A DNA stretch of 64,000 bases from Anaspis maculata (Eukaryota; Arthropoda; Insecta; Coleoptera; Scraptiidae), in NCBI GenBank assembly GCA_949128115.1, contig OX421963.1, forward strand, positions 84,577,602-84,641,601, given 5' to 3'. The stretch's first letter is position 1; each line of letters opens with the position of its first letter. Shown one piece after another: positions 37,590-48,804 of this stretch. The notes under the pieces are model-generated. The model did not search any database, was not told the DNA's origin, and was given only the letters and a program-made list of their open reading frames with translations. A program made the translations under genes and the position numbers.

Positions 37590-40250
37590 GGAAATTCTAT
37601 AGTGAGCCCCCTGTGTCTTATTGTGCTGTTCGTAGTCCTAGTCCTAGTAGAACGCCGTGTAACTTCATGTGTGTCGTCTGGAGCCCTGAAGAACCCTCTT
37701 GTCTCTTTTTTTCTGGAATCTCATGGGACCTGATGATCCACATTGTGCCATTCAAAGCTCCACCACCTTCATATTTATGTTATTAGAGGCGACCAAGTGG
37801 GTCCTGTTTTCTTCATGTGTCTTCAGAGCCCTACTGTGTCCCCTTGTGTCCTTTCGTATTTTTCTGAAATCTAGTGAGTTCTCCCGTTTTCTTGTATTAT
37901 ACGAAGCCCAAGTGGAGCTCTTCGTACCTGGAGGCGTGTCGTGTGGAACCCTGCTGAGCCCCATTGTGTTCTTTTGGGTTTCTCGGAATCTAGTGAGCCA
38001 CTTATGTCTTGATCTTGTATTGTTCGGAGCTCAAGTGGGCTCCGTATTGGTTACATGTGTCCCTTGACTAAAACCCGTTGTCTCCTGTTGTATTGTTTTG
38101 AAATCTATAGAGTTCCCCCCCCCCCCAGTCTCTTGTATTGTTCTGGGCTTTAAAGCCAGCGCGTTTTTTTGTGCTTCTTAGAAGTTTTTAGTGAGCCTCT
38201 GTGTGCCTTTGCATAATTTTTTAAAGTCGTAGTACGCTCTCTAATGTCTTCATGCGTCCGTTGGAGCAATGCTAGCCCCTTTTTGTTTTTGCACCTTTCG
38301 GAAATTTGCTAAGCCCTCGTTGTCATCTTTTATTATTCGCAGCGTGAGTGAGCCCCACGTGTCTTTGTGTGTCCTTTGAAACACCACTGAGCCCTTTAGT
38401 AGTCTTTCCTTGTGTCTTTGAAAAGGTTAGTGTGTCCCCTATGTCGGTCTTCTCATACTGTTCAGAGTCCACGTATTGCTCCTTCGTGTCTTCATGTAGG
38501 TACCGTTTGGAGTTTTACTGGGTCAATTGTTTTTTCTTGTATTTTTTGGCTTTCTAGTGAGCCGCCACTACGTTCTTGTATTATTTGAAGCCCAAGTGAG
38601 CCTCCTTGTACCCTAATGTGTCTCTTGAAGCTCTATTCAGCTCCCCTATCTTCATCATGATGCCATTTAGAGACTTTCCAAATCCAATTTTCTTTGCTTT
38701 TGTCTTTCCACTCTTTGGTGAGCCGACACTACCTTCTTGTATCATTTGGAGCCCAAATGAGCCACCTTGTGACCTATTGTGTCTCTTAAAGCCCTACTTA
38801 GCTCCCCTATCTTCTTTATGTGCCATTTAGAACAGTTCTGATTCCAATTTTCTTTGCTTATGTCTTTTGGTTTTCTTGCGAGCTGCCACTACGTTCTTAT
38901 ATTATTTGGAGCTCATGTGAGCCTCCTTGTGACTTAATGTGTCTCTTGAAGCTCTATTGAACTCCCCTATCTTCTTCATAATGCCATTTCGGCTTCTTAG
39001 TGAGCCGCCACTGCCTTCTCGTATTATCTCGAGCCCAAGTGAGTCTCCTTGTGCCTTTTCGGCTTCTTAGTGAGCCGCCACTGCCTTCTCGTATTATCTC
39101 GAGCCCAAGTGAGTCTCCTTGTGCCTTGATGTGTTTTTGAAGCCCTAATGAGCCCCCTATCTTCTTCATGTGCTACTTAGAGCTTTTCTAAGCTTAATTT
39201 GCTTTGCTTGTGTCTTTTGGATTTCTAGGGAGCCACCACTGCTTTCTTGTACCATATGGAGCCAATATGAGCCCCCTGATGTCCTAATGTGTCTTTTGAA
39301 GAACTACTGAGCTCTCCTATCTTCTTCATGCATGCCGCTTTTGAGTTCAATTTTCGCTGCTTATGTCTTCCGGTTTTCTGGTGAGGCGCCACTACCTTCT
39401 TGTATTATTTGGAACCCGAGTGAGTCTTCTTGTGCCTTGATGTGTCTTTTGAAGCCCAACTTCATGTGCCATTTAGAGCTGCCTATAACTGCCTGCCTGC
39501 CATTTTCTATTATTTGAAGCCCATGTGAGCTTTCTTGTGTCCTAATGTGTCTTTTGAAACACTGACTGAGTTCCCCTATCTTCTTCGTAATGCCATTTAG
39601 AGACCTTCCAAACTCAATTTTCTTTGTTTTTGTCTTTCACTTTTTTAGTGAGCCGCCACCGCCTTCTTGTATTATTTAGAGCCCAAGTGAGTCTCCTTGT
39701 GCCTTGATGTGTTTTTTGAAGACCTAATAAGCTCCTCTATCTTCTGTATGTGGTAGTCAGAGCTGTGATGAGTAAAATTTTCTTTGCTTGTATCTTTCGG
39801 TTTTCTAGTAAGCGGCCGCTGCCTTCTTGTGCTATTTTGAACCCAATCGGGCTTATTTGTGCCTCCGTGTGTCTTTTAGAGCGCCAGTCTTATTTTGTGC
39901 CTCTTCAAAAACTATTAAACCCTCTATATCTTCTTATTGTTCAAGACCCCAGTGGGGATGCCTCGTACTTAATGTGTCCTTTGGAGCCCTACTAAGCAAT
40001 CTAGATTTTTTTGTGCTGATTGCAAGTGAGGTTTTTTTCTAGTGAGCCACAATACATCTTCTTATATTGTCTGAAACCCTGTGCGACACCTGAATGGCCC
40101 CTTTTTGTGCCATTGTGTCTTTTGAGACTCTATTGACACTCCGTTGTATTGTGTCTTGATGTTTTTGGAACTCTAATGAGCATCTGGTAGCCTTAGAGAC
40201 CTGATTTGTACTTTCGAGCAAGAAAACAATGGAAAAAAAGTGTGAGTGAT
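37590..40250 (-). repeat. Degenerate minisatellite array B, inverted relative to array A
   Basis: The plus strand repeats TTTGGAGCCCAAGTGAGCC, CCTTGTG and AATGTGTCTTTTGAAG, with TGAGCTCCCCTATCTTCTTC. The reverse complement is the ACACAAGGGGGCTCA...GGGCTCC unit of array A. From 38560 to 39830 a higher-order unit of about 160 bp, beginning TGAGCCGCCACTGCC, recurs. A 70-bp unit at 38991-39060 is repeated exactly over the next 66 bases, and 12 Cs run at 38115-38126. Open frames are products of the array. Confidence 0.75.
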
Positions 40251-40377
40251 TTGTCAAGGGGCGAAATGGCCAAAGTCAAATAGTCGGGGAACAAATTATT
40301 GTCCGGGAATGAATTGTCCGAACAGGAAGGTGGCATTATCTTATTTGTTTAAATTATACTGATGGCATAATTCGCTA

Positions 40378-40760
40378 CAGTGGTGTACCTAGCGTATTTG
40401 GCACCCAGGGCGGACACCCGGGTGCCAAATCCTGTGACACCCCCCTCCCCCAAACAACCTAGAGAATGAGCTGGAGACTGCTTAGTGCTGGTGACACCCC
40501 CTGTACCGAATTAGGCAATTTTGCGCCCTGAGATTTCTAGGATCGAAAAATCGCGCCCAATTGGTGACATGGTATTTTTGGACATAGAAAAACGATTTTT
40601 TGACAAAGCTGAAGACACTACGAATTGTAACTAACAGAGAAAAAAGCGGCGCAGGCGAATTTTTTTTGGGAGACGGGTCTTCACCGGCTTGTTTTGCACC
40701 CTCCAAGACCTTGCGTCCCAGTTTTGTAGACTCCTTTTACAACGCGAATAATCCGAGACT
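40378..40760 (+). mobile_element. Possible hAT-type element end
   Basis: CAGTGGTGTACCTAGCG followed by GGCACCCAGGGCGGAC has the form of hAT-family termini (CAGTGGCGTA-type). The other end and any transposase are not visible; the extent is a guess. A TACGCCACTG word in the opposite sense stands at 54111-54120. Confidence 0.35.
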
Positions 40761-40832
40761 GACGTCGAAAGGTGACGACGACACTGAAGGTCTGTTGCTT
40801 GGGGTACCAACAGTGAGGGGGTCTTTACTGCT

Positions 40833-40876
40833 TTGAAGATGGCTCTTTACCCCCAAGTGTAAGGCCGAAACGCGTC
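40833..40876 (+). ncRNA. Degenerate hammerhead-ribozyme-like motif
   Basis: TTGAAGA (consensus CUGANGA with one change), then a stem of about ten pairs with two mismatches (GGCTCTTTAC with GTGTAAGGCC), then GAAA and CGCGTC. The order matches a hammerhead core, with AC/GT as a minimal stem III and cleavage after GTC. The first core C is lost, so activity is doubtful. Confidence 0.25.
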
Positions 40877-41689
40877 AGCAAAATATATTTAGCTGCAATA
40901 TTATTCAATTTATATAGCTAACGTGGAAAGACAGATTATTTATACAACTTTATTTCTACAGGACGCCTCCATTAAAAGAATCCCTCAACTTTTACGATGA
41001 AATATCAGAATTTAAGATGGCGAACGCAAGATACAAAATGATTTATCGACATTTTGCAGTTTTCGATATCAACGATTTTGTTTGGCATAGCTTTCCATTA
41101 TTTTGAATTTTCACAACTGTTGGGTATAGAAACACCGTTTATAGCCCTCTCATTTGTAATTGCTACCGGAATGAAGTTTTTCATAATTGGACAAAGAGCA
41201 AGGTATTTCAATGAATATGGAACAGTGCAGTTTTTTTTGTCATGTCAAGCACAAGATTAGAATAACAATCCCATGATTGGATCAAATTTAAATGATGATT
41301 TGTGAAAAGTAGGGATGGAATCAAACTTTTAGATTATAGGTATGTGATAAACATTACTTTATATCGTATCTAGATCCATGAACACGCTTGCGTGTTCAAA
41401 AATTTCATGTTCGTTGTTGCATATTTTGAAGGTTGTAAACTCTTTGTTGCATATTTGCACAATAACTCTTATTCACACCTTATCATCACTAGACCAATTC
41501 AGAACCGTTTAATTACGCTCTTACCTCACAGTTCGTTCTGCTTCGGCGATCTAAATAGCCTTCTCCACGCGTAGCCTCCTCCTTGGATAGAGTCCTCTGT
41601 TGCTCATCGTTCTGCAACAACAGAGCAAAAAAATGAAGAGATTTATCGCTTCGCAACTATACTTACTCTCATTTATATTTAGGCATACG

Positions 41690-42895
41690 TGAGCTCGCAG
41701 CAAGTTTTCGCCAACAATATAAATTTATCGAAATGATAATTTTCGAAATTGGGGCTAAGACGTTCCGCAAAGCCAGCAAAATCCCTGATTTATGCCTCCT
41801 CGGCTGCCTCGCTTTTTCTCTTCGGCTTTTACATGCGGGCATGCCCGTTTCGCCGTCAGCAATCGCAATGAATAATGCACAATGCGAGGTGACTTTTCGA
41901 AAAACTGCCCTCATTCTGCCATCGCAGCATCAGGAACGAGATTCGGCGCGATATTTACGGCTAACATTCAAACCAATTGCCATTGTTGAACAATCGGACT
42001 TATAATTTATACCGAAGCGATGACATGGGACGGCCCGGCGTTGTCACAAATTGTATGGCGAAATAAATCACCGTAACGGGACCGGAATTCGGGAGAATCC
42101 TGCTCGAAGATGATGATCGAATAAAAAATCGAAATTGTGCCTCTTAAATCTCAACGATATACAGAGAGACTTCAACAGTGCGTTAGCACGGTAACCCTCG
42201 AGGAACCTTGCTCTGGGAGATTGCTAAATGCACCCGCGCTCGCAGGATTCACACTAGAAGTACTCCGGTGACCTCTGCCAGAGCTCAGGCCGGAAATTTC
42301 GATGCAACAACGCCGGCATTACTATATACTCACATCAAGATTGTTCTTCTCTCGCAAATCACCTCAAGGATGTGCGATCTCAATTGCACTTGCTAAACGC
42401 GCGCGAGATGATGGATTAATCCAAAGTGTGAAACCGCATGCAGCATATACCACACTATCCGTGTCGCGACCTCTTTGCCGACCTCGATAATCCATAAAGT
42501 TTGAAATATGTACACGACCTAAAAAGAGATGCTCTCTACGCCATGAGACGAGCGCTCTCAAACAACAAAACGCCCGGCTAGACCCATCAACCGAAATATG
42601 CGTTAATTCAATTATTCTCTTGTCGCCTCGAGATCGCAAGTACCCGATGCGCCCATCTCTCGAAATTGACTTGTTTCTCACCAACTTCTTCTCTCTTTTA
42701 GAACGCGCCGAGCGCGCGGTTAGAGTTAGATTAATGGCAAGGGCGATTGGACGCGCCAGTCGCTCATCCTCTAGCGCGGCCCATATTTTTATCGAAACGT
42801 AAACTCGGCGTTTCTTTTCGGACCATTAAGGCTAATAAAGACGTGCAGGTACGCTGATTATCCATTATAAATGTAGCAGCAGCATCTCCTTGAGA
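41690..42895. promoter_or_regulatory. Low-repeat GC-moderate block upstream of exon 2
   Basis: Non-repetitive, with short CpG-containing words (GCGCGCGAGATG, GCGCCGAGCGCGCGGT, GGACGCGCCAGTCGC) and ATTAATGG/TTAATCC sites. No coding frame is convincing. It is a candidate intronic enhancer or alternative promoter. Confidence 0.3.
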
Positions 42896-43023
42896 TAATG
42901 ACTTCCTCGCCAAGGTTTTTCGTTGTTATTGTTTTGTTAGATAAAGGATGTTATTTATGTGATGATGTTCGTCTTGCGACGGAGTCTATATGCGATCTCT
43001 ATGGAATATTTTTTCTTTTGCAG

Positions 43024-43101
43024 ATGAACCAGACGTGTAAGGTGTGCGGCGAACCTGCGGCCGGCTTCCACTTTGGCGCTTTCACCTGCGAGGGCTGCAA
43101 G
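43024..43101 (+). CDS. kni/knrl/eg: Coding exon 2: zinc finger 1 of the knirps-family receptor
   Basis: Twenty-six codons, beginning [18 protein letters not shown] and ending TCEGCK, cover the whole first C4 finger and the start of the recognition helix. The acceptor is TTTTTTCTTTTGCAG; the donor is AAG then GTTGGT, phase 0. An intron right after EGCK is usual in nuclear receptors, and the next exon resumes with SFFGR. The Met at 43024 is the annotated kind of start for Drosophila Knirps, so it may be a true start in a transcript lacking exon 1. Confidence 0.95.
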
Positions 43102-43199
43102 GTTGGTTTTTCGATTTTTTAAAGCATCATTCGAGACTTTGTAAGACATGTCATTTCAAACCTCGCAATGTCAGGCCTCTGAAGCTGGGCGCCACTGCA

Positions 43200-43233
43200 C
43201 TGGTGAGCTTCCCAATAAAGGGCGAAACACGTT
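43200..43233 (+). ncRNA. Hammerhead-ribozyme-like motif 100 nt inside intron 2
   Basis: CTGGTGA (CUGAUGA with one change), GCTTCCC-AATAAA-GGGC as a stem-II hairpin, then GAAA, then CACGTT, giving a two-base-pair AC/GT stem III and a GTT cleavage triplet. The core carries one substitution and stem I is not convincing. It lies in the sense strand of the pre-mRNA, 99 nt after the exon-2 donor. Confidence 0.35.
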
Positions 43234-43381
43234 GTGCCTGTGAAGTTTCGAGTTCATAGTTGCCCGTTTGCGTGACATTGCAAGATTTGAGATTGCAAGT
43301 TCTTGACTCTTGTTCTTATCAGTTGTAGAGCGAGAGCCATTCGTAAAATAGTATCTAGGGAGGAAAGTACACAGTACCTGG

Positions 43382-43481
43382 AAATAGTATATTACATACC
43401 GAGACGGGAAATACATCATTACTGCTGAGGGCATAGAGAGCTGGAATGATGTATTTACCGTCGAGAGTATGTATACTATTT
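43382..43481. repeat. Hairpin H1 of the two-hairpin composite element, copy 2
   Basis: AAATAGTATATTACATACCG and ACGGGAAATACATCATT pair with AATGATGTATTTACCGTCG and GTATGTATACTATTT. It has the same terminal words as 37096-37227 but a different stem sequence. Confidence 0.7.
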
Positions 43482-43763
43482 AGCTCACAATCATGTACTC
43501 AGCTTGCAGGATTACAGGCGTTCAAAAGTTGAAGTCTGAAAATTAACTTTTTGTCATAACTTCCAGATAGGCCGATAATTTTGCTGAAACGTGGTTCAGG
43601 AAATACTGATTAACACACTTATTGTTTGGTTGGATGCATATTTTGAAATTTCCCTTCTAAACCTACCATTTCTTCTCTTTTTCGGGAGGTTGGCAAACGG
43701 TCACTTCCCGATCTCCTACTAGGTATGTAATGAATCAATTACTATAGTGGTTGTGAGTAAAAA
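43479..43763. repeat. Inverted repeat H2 of the composite element, copy 2
   Basis: TTTAGCTCACAATCA at the left and TGGTTGTGAGTAAA at the right are imperfect complements, placed directly after hairpin H1, as at 37.2-37.4 kb. The interior is diverged. Confidence 0.55.
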
Positions 43764-44240
43764 CACTTATCCCGGCTTCCACGAAAAAGTTAACATGGTG
43801 TAACCGCGAACACGCTGTTAAATAGATTTTATTCTGACCAAAGCTAAATAGGTCATTGACCACAGAAAATGCGTAAAATTCTATGGACCCCGATCGTTTT
43901 TTCATTTTAGGTGATTTGAAACCAAAATTTACTTACATTGGTCAATTGGCCATAATCCACTCAAAAATCTAAAATTAGCTATTTGTTCATTAACTTTTTC
44001 AACTTGAAGAAATTCTCAGATGACTTACTTGCAATTTAAATCAATATTATTCACCGTCGCAAGGCGACTACCAAAAGCCGATTGCAGTGATTATTACATA
44101 CAACGCCCTTGATTATTAGACCTACAAGGATGATATTCACTTATCTAAATCCCAATGTCAATAGCAACGGAATAAAATTCATGTAAACAACAAAATCTGA
44201 CAGCTGTCACTTCGGACTTTTTTTATGTAATAATCTTCAA

Positions 44241-44412
44241 AATATCACTCGTGCTCGAGATTTTCCCAGATAATTTTGGCCAGGCGTTTCCCTCGGGCTG
44301 ATTGTCCCTAGATAAATGCCCTCCTCCTACGGAGTCGGGCATTTATCGCTACAATCAGCACTCGCGATCGCCTGACCAAAATTATCGTAAAAATCTAAGC
44401 ACTTGTGATATT
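44241..44412. repeat. Imperfect palindromic element, 172 bp
   Basis: AATATCACTCGTGCT, AGATTTTCCCAGATAATTTTGG, CAGGCG and GATAAATGCCC are answered in order by GGGCATTTATC, CGCCTGACCAAAATTATCG, AAAATCT and AGCACTTGTGATATT. The loop is near 44320. MITE-like; no coding capacity. Confidence 0.75.
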
Positions 44413-44429
44413 ACTGTTGAGTATTTTGA

Positions 44430-44890
44430 TGGTACGCCCCCCTCTCCCTTTGACATTTTATCTGATTTGTTTAGCCCGACTGCGATCGTCTTAACCCTTC
44501 GTTGGGTCCGCTTTTGTTACTGAAAAACGATCCAAGAGGGAAGAAGGTGGAGTTCAATGGAACACGCTCATTGCACAAAAATTTCCATCAACTCAAAGCA
44601 AAATCAGCGCAAAATTTGTCTTCTATGGTTTCATTCTCAAAACACCCAACATGTGACTGATAGAATGAACAATATGAACCAGATGGTTGAAATGAACAAA
44701 AAGAATAAAAACAATTGAAAACAATACAACGAAATATGTCAAACTGTCAAGTCAAAGAAAAAAAAGAGTGACGGATTTGGAAAAAGAGCACTTGGTGGAA
44801 GAATCCCGCAAACAAACCCCTGAGTTTTGCCAAAAAAAAGACGACTCTCAAATATGTGGCAAAATGGCCAACGACTCACTGATAATTTCC
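44430..44890 (-). repeat. Diverged reverse-strand LTR relative of the 1-4098 element
   Basis: On the minus strand the order is CTTTGACTTGACAGTTTGAC, ATATTTCGTTGT, then GTCACATGTTGGGTGTTTTG, then GAACTCCACCTTCTTCC, GGGGCGTACCATC: the same order as the LTR at 3700-4098. Matches also continue upstream of LTR position 3659 (CACATATTTGAG...), so the LTR really extends further left than the visible copy. It may be a solo LTR or an element fragment; its far end was not determined (it could reach past 45000). Confidence 0.7.
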
Positions 44891-46794
44891 GGTATTCAAT
44901 GTAAGTAATTATTAGTAGAACAAAATCGCAGATACATCAGTAAACAAATGTGAAAACATCAGTAAACAGTGCATAATAAATCAACATAAGGACATAAGGA
45001 CCCAAAACAAGACAAAATAGGGATAATGTTAGTAGAATCCTGTAAAGGTACCTACACAGAATATGGGACAAAAATAGCAGCGAACATCAACAAAAATTAC
45101 ATAAAAAACATGAGAGTGACCAAAGAAGGCGGACAATTATTGACATTGACATGGAAATCGAATCATGACACAGACAAAAATACAAGTGAGTACATGACAA
45201 GAGTTTCACACAAAATGGATGAAATGATCATGAAAACATTGACATATTATGCAAACAAACAAATTCAATTCGTGTGAAATCAGAGCACGGCAGCAAGGCA
45301 AACACTATCGTGCGTGTTTGAAAATAGCTCACAAAAAAAAAGCACGCGTATATGAGCGTGCGAGGAAAAAGTGCTTTCAAGTGAATTTAGCAGTCGATTG
45401 GCAAATCAAATCCAACAGAGATAGAAAAAAAAAGTCTAGCAAACCCACAAGTAATGAACAAATAGTAAAAATCAATGGACCTCCTTACAAAAAACGCACA
45501 AAGAAAACAAACACATGTGGTGGCTCTTCAAAAAGCTGGTCGAGTCTGTCTCATCGTTCTTCGCGCGTTCTCTTTGAAACTAGGCAAAAGGCATGGAAAT
45601 TCCCCTCCGCTGTTCACACCGCTGGGACTTCCAGGCCCAGAACACGTGTTCACAAATCTGTGCCCATATTCGATAGTTCGAACACATTCGAAAGGAGCAG
45701 TTTTAAAATTATTCCATAGCCATGCTCTGATAATAATACATTTTAATATGGTATAATGAAGCGAAGCCCCACAGTATGGATAATTGAACTGACAATGACA
45801 ATTAAGTGAACTAAGCTCATTTGCCTATACATCTATTTCCATCAAAATGTCATTGTAAATTCAACGGCCACTACAAACTGCTTTTGGCAGCCATCTTGTA
45901 GCAAGAATCAAGAGGAAATTATTTGAATCGCAAACAGACAATAGGAGAAAATACAAAAACAAAGAACAAAGATGGAAAAGACATTGAGAACTATATTGGA
46001 CACGAAAACATGAACTATACAGGATACGAAAATTGTTAAATGCAAAAAAAATAACCATAGAGTGTTGAAAATAGGGGAAAATGGGGAGGCTACGCTTTAT
46101 CATCTTTACCCATGAAAATTTTTGATGGAACGCGGTCATATTGTTCGATAGAGACTTTTTTTTCCAATCTTGATTTGGCATAAGGCGATAGAGACTTATT
46201 TTAGTAAATTTTGGTTGAAATTTGATCAAGTCGGTTGACCAGTTCAAAAGTTGCGTTGGAAAAACTACTTAGGAAGTCAACTTCAACATCCTGGGATCTT
46301 TTCAATGAAGCATTTCAGGACTATGAGCTTCGCGACTTCATTTTGAACGGGGAATATAGTTTAAAGCTTGTAACACCCAGTACCTAACACCCTGTATATA
46401 TCAGGTGTTCCGAGATGTCGAATATTCATTTGCCATATAGTTTCACGGAATTACTCAAAAACTGATAAAAATAAAGGAAAGGTGGATAGATACATTTGTC
46501 AGTTGATTTTACTCGGTGAATAATTGATTTCAATCCGAATTTCACACAGAATTCCGAGAAATCCAACCCGAAAAATACTTCAGCGTATAAAAAAAGATGA
46601 TGAGTTCACTGGAAATTTGCTGGTTGGTATAAAAAGAGAACAAAAATCATTGATGGGTTTTTTGAGCTGTGCGACTTATTGAAAACATAAGTTTTGCGAA
46701 AGTTCAAAGCGCGCTTATAACAAATCTATATCTTCAGCATAATCAATAATTCATCCTCATAAGCTACAGTAGTTTTCCAATACCTACTTGTCTT

Positions 46795-47424
46795 ATACAG
46801 GGTTATTCAAAAGTCCGGAATAAAATTCATATTTTTTTTCCATATTTATTTCGGAAAAAACGCTCGAACAGGTCGATTTCTAAAAACGGTAAGCCGTTTA
46901 TCCATGACACGTGTCATGTTCCACTGTCAACCCCCTAACCCCAAGCCACCCTTAGTTTTTTTTTTTTCAAATAGCACCCTATGGCTTGTGGGGGCTCGTT
47001 GGAAAGCTTGTCAAAAACTCTATTCAGATCTACCATTGAAAATTAGATCAGACGCTTTACCATGAAGTTTTGAGGAACCCCAATTTCACAACAGTCCAGA
47101 ATAAAATTCATAATTTTTTTCCATATTTATTTCGGAAAAACGCTCGAACAGGTCGATTTATAAAAACGGTAAGCTGGTTTTTCATGACACGTGTCATGTT
47201 CTACCGTCAACTCTCTAACCCCAAGCCACCCTTAGTATTTTTTTTAAAATGGCACCCGGCAAATGGGTGGCTTGGGGTTAGGGGGTTGACGGTAGAACAT
47301 GACACGTCTCATGAAAAAACGGCTTATGGTTTTTAGAAATCGACCTGTTCGATAGTGTTTTTACGAAACAAATATGGAAAAAAATTATGAACTTTATTCC
47401 GGAGTTTTGAATAACCCTGTATAC
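46795..47424. mobile_element. TA-flanked foldback element with internal duplication
   Basis: TACAGGGTTATTCAAAAGTCCGG at the left is mirrored by CCGGAGTTTTGAATAACCCTGTA at the right, each flanked by TA, as for Tc1/mariner-type insertions. The arms continue through TTTTCCATATTTATTTCGG and CGCTCGAACAGGTCGATTT. A second direct copy of the left-arm segment starts at about 47092, so the element holds three versions of the arm. No transposase. Confidence 0.8.
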
Positions 47425-47689
47425 TCGTATGTGTGTTTATTTCTAAGCCACGCGACAGAGAGTAGTGGCTAGGTTATTTGCGGCTGCTTCTTTTTCTTAT
47501 TTTTTATACCTTTTTCTTGGCAGCTAAGTCTTTCATATCTTCTAAGCGATGCAACCTTCTGAATTCGTTTTCTCGCTGCTCAAACCCTATTTATTCCAGC
47601 TCGACACCCATGACACTTGAGGACAATTGGTCAACTATCAACGATGACAACAAATTTCATCTCTGCACAAGTTTCGTCCATATGGCAGA

Positions 47690-47845
47690 GCCCAAAAAAC
47701 CAGCAGCTTTGCTTGTGATCAGACAAGTTTTCGAATAGTTCCTCCGCTAATTGTACGGGTTTTGTCGCCTATCCCTCAGTCGATTTCTCCAAGTTTGTGG
47801 ATTGTCGCTTACTATAGAATTAGAGTCTCCAGCAAAATATAGAAA
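47690..47845 (+). repeat. Dispersed repeat family R1, copy 6
   Basis: CAGCAGCTTTGCTTGTGATC, then TTCCTCCGCTAATTGTACGG, GTTTTGTCGCCTATCC, TTTCTCCAAGTTTGTGGATT and GAGTCTCCAGCAAAATATAG; closest to copies at 10.3 and 19.0 kb. Confidence 0.65.
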
Positions 47846-48655
47846 CGATTCTCCATATCGCCCAAATGGCAGATCTTTTAATGTTGGCCTGACATGAACT
47901 GCATTTGGGTACAATCGATCAACGATAAATGAATCTTAACAACAAATAAATTCACCCCATTCCGAAGCTAAGCTTTCCATATTTTTCTAAGAGATGATCA
48001 AGAATTTTTTCAGTAAATAGTAATTTGTTTATATTCATTCAATTAACCTCTGGAGCGATGTACCCCTTTGGAACTGTTTTATAGGTAAAAGTCCATTCAA
48101 TGAGTGTTGATTTCAATTTTGTTTGTACAATTCTAATTAACTTGTAAATTTTGGAATGCTTGTCATTATGTTATTGGTTGCAGAAGAAAGTGCTAATCGA
48201 GATGCGAAGAAAACTGTTGATCGTAATTGAGGCTACGCACAGTTGGCGCAAATACACCACACTACACAAAAATATTTTTCCTACGAGTTTCACAGCTATC
48301 ACAACGTCACTCCTTCCTTGAACGAAAGGATTAGCTGAATAAGATTGACTTTAAAATATCAAAAACACTACACTGGGAGAAACCCAAAATTCCACCTTCA
48401 TCGAATCAATTTCTCAGTAGTCAACCTCACTTTTGAAACTTACAAAAAGTCAAATGCTCATCCATTAATCATCAAGGGCCGATTCAAAGGAAAAGTTCGC
48501 GAAAGCACCTTAAACATTAGCGAAGCTTCCGAAATCAATAAACTTACAGGATCAGCAGTCATCTTTGGCAAATGAAAAAATTAAGCTTGAGCTGCAGAAT
48601 AACTGCAGTGTTATACTATACGTACACCATTCTAAAAATACTCATCCTTATTCAG

Positions 48656-48695
48656 CAGGTCAGGTCAGGTTGGGTCAGGTCAGGTCAGGTCAGCA
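48656..48695 (+). repeat. Interstitial (TCAGG)n array 1
   Basis: About seven TCAGG/TTGGG pentamers in a row. The unit equals the telomeric repeat of many beetles, and every AGGTCA it contains is a nuclear-receptor half-site. Confidence 0.9.
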
Positions 48696-48804
48696 GTACA
48701 TGGTCTGTACTAGACTCGCTGAGCTTTCTATCGTTTCTGAAATAAGTCTACACTCTCACCCCTTTCCTACGTACAAGAAAGAAATCCTCCATAAATTGCT
48801 CAAC

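Larger units (their letters stand above)
12014..43023 (+). other. Intron 1 of the knirps-family gene (about 31 kb)
   Basis: Donor GTGAGT at 12014; acceptor TTTTTTCTTTTGCAG ending at 43023. Sequence at 12014-19000 and 19140-21980 is AT-rich with no recognised gene or long repeat. Only small open frames without domain features occur. The large repeats at 24.5-40.9 kb are listed separately. Low-repeat blocks near 16.1-16.7, 17.0-17.7, 22.3-24.2, 28.8-29.4, 33.3-34.4 and 41.7-42.9 kb are the likeliest places for regulatory DNA, judged only from their lack of repeats and higher complexity. Confidence 0.6.

Noticed and set aside
45026..45719. Possible gag-like basic protein (Lys/Arg-rich open frames)
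   Set aside because: Next to the antisense LTR relic and A-rich; no zinc knuckle or conserved gag pattern is visible.
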